DNA of 64,000 nt from Motacilla alba alba (taxonomy: Eukaryota; Chordata; Aves; Passeriformes; Motacillidae), in contig NC_052019.1 of the NCBI RefSeq assembly GCF_015832195.1, positions 42,411,016 to 42,475,015 of the forward strand, read 5' to 3'. The notes beneath the pieces were generated by a model. The model saw nothing but the letters and a program-made list of their open reading frames with translations. It made no database searches and was not told the DNA's origin. The translations under genes were made by a program, and so were the position numbers. Shown here piece by piece: positions 62,201-64,000 of the stretch (position 1 is its first letter; the number at the start of each line of letters is the position of its first letter).

Positions 62201-62695
62201 TGCAGAGAATGTTCCCACATCATTAGTGTGGCTGACAGTTGGCATTAGATTCCAGTATGCTTGTGCCTGCTCTGACACTAACAACCTCTGGCTGTGATAT
62301 ATATGGCTGTTTTGATTTTTACCCAAACTGTTCACCATTCCAAAAAAGCACCACTAATACCAAACGGATGTGGGACAGCACATCTGCACTCTTCCTCATT
62401 CATCTGATTTACAGCATTTCAGATCTGTGACTCTACAAAATAGTCCCTACATACACATACATACCTATATGTGTATATATGTACATAAACTATAAAAAGA
62501 TAATTTCAAATTTGAAAAGGAGAAAGATCACAATACCAACCTCAGAAGAAGTAATCTCCTCTTTTGCACAGCATGGAGTCTCTTCCTTGGTTCCCTTACT
62601 AATCTTTTTCTCTGTGGAAGGCTTTAGGTTGATCTGCTTTTTTGAAGTCTCGCAGTTTTCTGTTTCATTCCTGAGAGGCACTTGCTGGCTATTCC
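50006..62695 (-). CDS. TMEM131L: TMEM131L, 3' portion (ten exons, 471 C-terminal residues; gene continues beyond the right edge)
   Basis: TMEM131-like protein is a type I membrane protein. Family members act in collagen secretion (TMEM131) and the human TMEM131L has been linked to thymocyte proliferation and Wnt receptor turnover (from memory). I joined ten exons: 62695-62541, 61266-61142, 59606-59449, 58621-58436, 57378-57300, 56276-56194, 54875-54755, 52830-52742, 51920-51778 and 50284-50006. All junction phases agree and total 1416 coding bases after a two-base partial codon. The encoded region is the cytoplasmic tail: lysine-rich, then serine-rich, then a conserved end ([27 protein letters not shown]). 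No membrane segment is in this part. Upstream exons were not recognised. It is in the same orientation as both TLR2 copies, which lie downstream. Confidence 0.9.
51778..51920 (-). CDS. TMEM131L: TMEM131L exon ([16 protein letters not shown]...)
   Basis: Acceptor TTGCAG, AA completing GAA (E), 47 codons [19 protein letters not shown] to SYVNST, donor GTGAGTA. Ends phase 0. Confidence 0.9.
52742..52830 (-). CDS. TMEM131L: TMEM131L exon ([18 protein letters not shown]...)
   Basis: Long T-run then GAGACAG acceptor, C completing AGC (S), 29 codons [18 protein letters not shown] to GAFPE, donor GTAAGA. The nearer AG four bases upstream would break the frame. Confidence 0.88.
53615..54100 (-). mobile_element. 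CR1 LINE fragment, - orientation, inside a TMEM131L intron
   Basis: On the + strand it begins TCACAGAATGGGTAAGGCTGG and continues with GGAAGGGACC, AAAGAAGTTCTTCCTCATG, GATGTGGCCTCACCAGGG, GGCAGGATCACCTCCCTTG and ACCCCCAGGCCCTTCTCC, all reverse complements of the CR1 3' region. Part of the usual sequence between the first and second half is missing (near 53870-53920), so it has an internal deletion. It lies in the intron with the GC donor. Confidence 0.88.
54755..54875 (-). CDS. TMEM131L: TMEM131L exon with GC donor ([14 protein letters not shown]...)
   Basis: Acceptor TTTTTTAG, GT completing a codon, 39 codons [18 protein letters not shown] to PSVHN, then AG and the donor GCAAGT. No GT donor in the vicinity gives a phase that fits the next exon; the GC donor with an otherwise perfect consensus does. 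Confidence 0.8.
56194..56276 (-). CDS. TMEM131L: TMEM131L short exon ([16 protein letters not shown]...)
   Basis: 27 codons [20 protein letters not shown] to DKNK, donor GTCAGT. The acceptor is a doubled CAGCAG, so the exon could begin three bases earlier, adding one serine; both keep the frame. Confidence 0.82.
57300..57378 (-). CDS. TMEM131L: TMEM131L short exon ([13 protein letters not shown]...)
   Basis: Acceptor CTTTAG, GA completing a codon, 25 codons [17 protein letters not shown] to CNT, then AG; donor GTAAAA. Both junction phases agree with the neighbours. Confidence 0.82.
58436..58621 (-). CDS. TMEM131L: TMEM131L exon (serine-rich, [10 protein letters not shown]...)
   Basis: Acceptor TTTCTAG, then 61 codons starting [17 protein letters not shown], with a serine/glycine-rich run ([20 protein letters not shown]) and ending TTRHFLPS, donor GTAAGT. 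The serine run is a likely phosphorylation-rich disordered segment. Confidence 0.88.
59449..59606 (-). CDS. TMEM131L: TMEM131L exon ([16 protein letters not shown]...)
   Basis: Acceptor TATTAG, one base completing a codon, then 52 codons from [10 protein letters not shown] to SIQGET, donor GTATGT. Family-like VPEQSEL motif. Leaves one base that joins AA to give E. Confidence 0.88.
61142..61266 (-). CDS. TMEM131L: TMEM131L exon (lysine-rich, [10 protein letters not shown]...)
   Basis: Acceptor CTTTAG, phase-0 start [16 protein letters not shown], strongly basic to [11 protein letters not shown], donor GTATGT after AAG. Two bases left over join the G of the next exon to give R. Confidence 0.82.
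62441..62490. repeat. Alternating TACATA/TATGTG stretch with inverted symmetry
   Basis: ACATACACATACATA is followed by TATATGTGTATATATGTAC; the two halves are partly complementary and could form a hairpin. It lies about 50-100 bases from the end of a TMEM131L exon, within the intron. Confidence 0.5.
62541..62695 (-). CDS. TMEM131L: TMEM131L exon ([10 protein letters not shown]...)
   Basis: Acceptor TGTAG, then GG completing a codon, 51 codons ([17 protein letters not shown] ... EEITSSE), donor GTTGGT at 62540. It ends in phase 0, matching the next exon. Rich in K, E, T and S; no fold recognised. Confidence 0.8.
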
Positions 62696-64000
62696 CTACA
62701 ATTAAACAATAACAACTGTTTGCATGGGAAGAGAAGGGGCTCTCGGTCATAACCATGCACCTTTCTTTAAAAACAGCCTTGTGTTGCTTTCCAAAACATA
62801 GGAGACTAATGTCTAGGCTGATGATACTGGAAAATTTTTAAACCAAAAGCTAATGCAGTGTAAAAATTCTTACAGCAGTTGCAAAAAGTAGCTTTGTGCT
62901 GGTTCATGGTCATGAGCACACCACTCCCAGTGCCTGCACAGATTACACAAGTCCTGCTCATCTCATCTGAATATGAGCTACTTGGGGCTCAGCCATGGGT
63001 TTGTAAGGTAGAAATTGAAGCTAGAGAACACTGGGTTAAAAAACAAAGAGTAAAAAACCCTGCAAGCTGAGTGGGGAGAAAGGACAGCCTTTACTTGGTG
63101 CTTGATACCTCGGAATTGTCCTCTGCATTCACTATGAAGACAAAGGGAAGTCATCCTTTCTTTAGTACGGGTTCCACACCAGAAGTTCTTTTACTTGAGA
63201 GGCTTGTGAGGAAGAAGAACTATTTTGATCTAAGAGTCCAAAAGACGAAAGCTTCAAGAGGAAGTCTGTCTCAACAACTAGCTGAGCTTCTCACATTCCT
63301 CTGCCTGGGCCAGGACAGAATTCATTTTGCCTCTGATGAGTTCCAGGTATCTCAGAGACCTGCACTACATCCACAGTGATCTGCCACAGAGGCTCTCAGC
63401 TGCTCAGTGTGGGAAATGGCATCACTTACTGAACTGAACTGGCCTTCTCAACTGGGAAAGGCACACCCAAACATTTTTACAGTTTCCTGCCAACCAACTA
63501 CAACATCCCAGCTCTGAGTCAGATACCGGCTCCCCTCTGGAGCAGGCAGCCGTGAGGATTGCAAAAGGAGCACATGTGAATCAAACACCAGGCAAGCGAG
63601 ACTGCCAGAGCAGCGTTCTAAAGAACGCTGTTGCTCTCCAGCATGTGAGTCAAGGTCCTGAACTCCCTGTTTGCACAAAACCAGGTCTGTAACTATAATC
63701 AAGATACAAACACTGCAACATGGTAATTTTTAGACTTAATATATCCTACTAAATGTCTTAAAACACAGAAATATCACATGCCTGATAGTGTAGAGAGCCA
63801 CAAGTGCTAACAGACAACAAGGGAGATAACCTTAAGTGCTTTACTACTGAATATACTGAATGATCTCCTAATTCAAAGCAAAGAATAAGCAACAGTGCAT
63901 TTTAGGAGCATATGAAGAATCTCAAAATACCTTGTAAGAATGAGTGAAAATATCTTGCCTTCACCTGAGATTACACACTTGTACCTGCTATAGCTCACAG
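62696..64000. other. TMEM131L intron, upstream exon not found
   Basis: The first recognised exon needs an upstream exon ending with one extra base. I found no convincing one before the window edge; open frames at 63071-63379 (+) and 63448-63702 (-) match nothing I know. Confidence 0.5.

Noticed and set aside
61903..62223. 106-codon frame on the - strand between two TMEM131L exons
   Set aside because: The neighbouring exons already join in phase (SSE to QEDAY) without it, and no fitting splice sites or similarity were seen.

Overview
This is bird genomic DNA. Three things point to a bird: two tandem TLR2 copies of avian type (793 and 783 residues, each in one coding exon), two 5'-truncated CR1 LINE copies (the usual avian retroposon), and the gene order TMEM131L - TLR2 - TLR2 - RNF175, which matches the vertebrate TMEM131L-TLR2-RNF175 block (human 4q31, from memory). 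I cannot name the bird order.

Layout from low to high coordinates. 1-5218 has no gene I can recognise. 5219-5640 is a small CpG-rich segment followed by CCAAT boxes and an exact RFX-type X-box, and looks like an old promoter. 6225-17126 on the + strand holds scattered exon-sized pieces of RNF175 (a multi-pass RING E3 ligase related to RNF121). They are in the expected order but carry stop codons, frameshifts and lost zinc ligands, so this is a decayed, unitary-type pseudogene. Tail to tail with it on the - strand lie the TLR2 copies: the copy called TLR2B here (19703-22054) and TLR2A (27360-29741). A CR1 copy (30100-31062) sits just upstream of TLR2A. 31-50 kb is a gene-poor spacer. From 50006 to 62695 on the - strand I could chain ten phase-compatible 3' exons of TMEM131L (471 residues to the stop codon), including one intron with a GC donor and a CR1 inside it. 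The rest of TMEM131L lies beyond the right edge.

The two TLR2 copies are mosaics. The 3' half (C-terminal LRRs, membrane segment, TIR) and the 5' end (N-terminal LRRs) are nearly identical, while a block of about 565 bp in the middle, encoding the lipopeptide-binding and dimerisation LRRs, is strongly diverged. This is the expected mark of gene conversion that homogenised the signalling half while two ligand-binding surfaces were kept apart. Both copies look intact and functional.

The most notable unlisted item is the RNF175 relic. No single piece shows up as a long open reading frame, but together the pieces rebuild the exon order of the family. No CRISPR, tRNA, rRNA or intact mobile element was seen.
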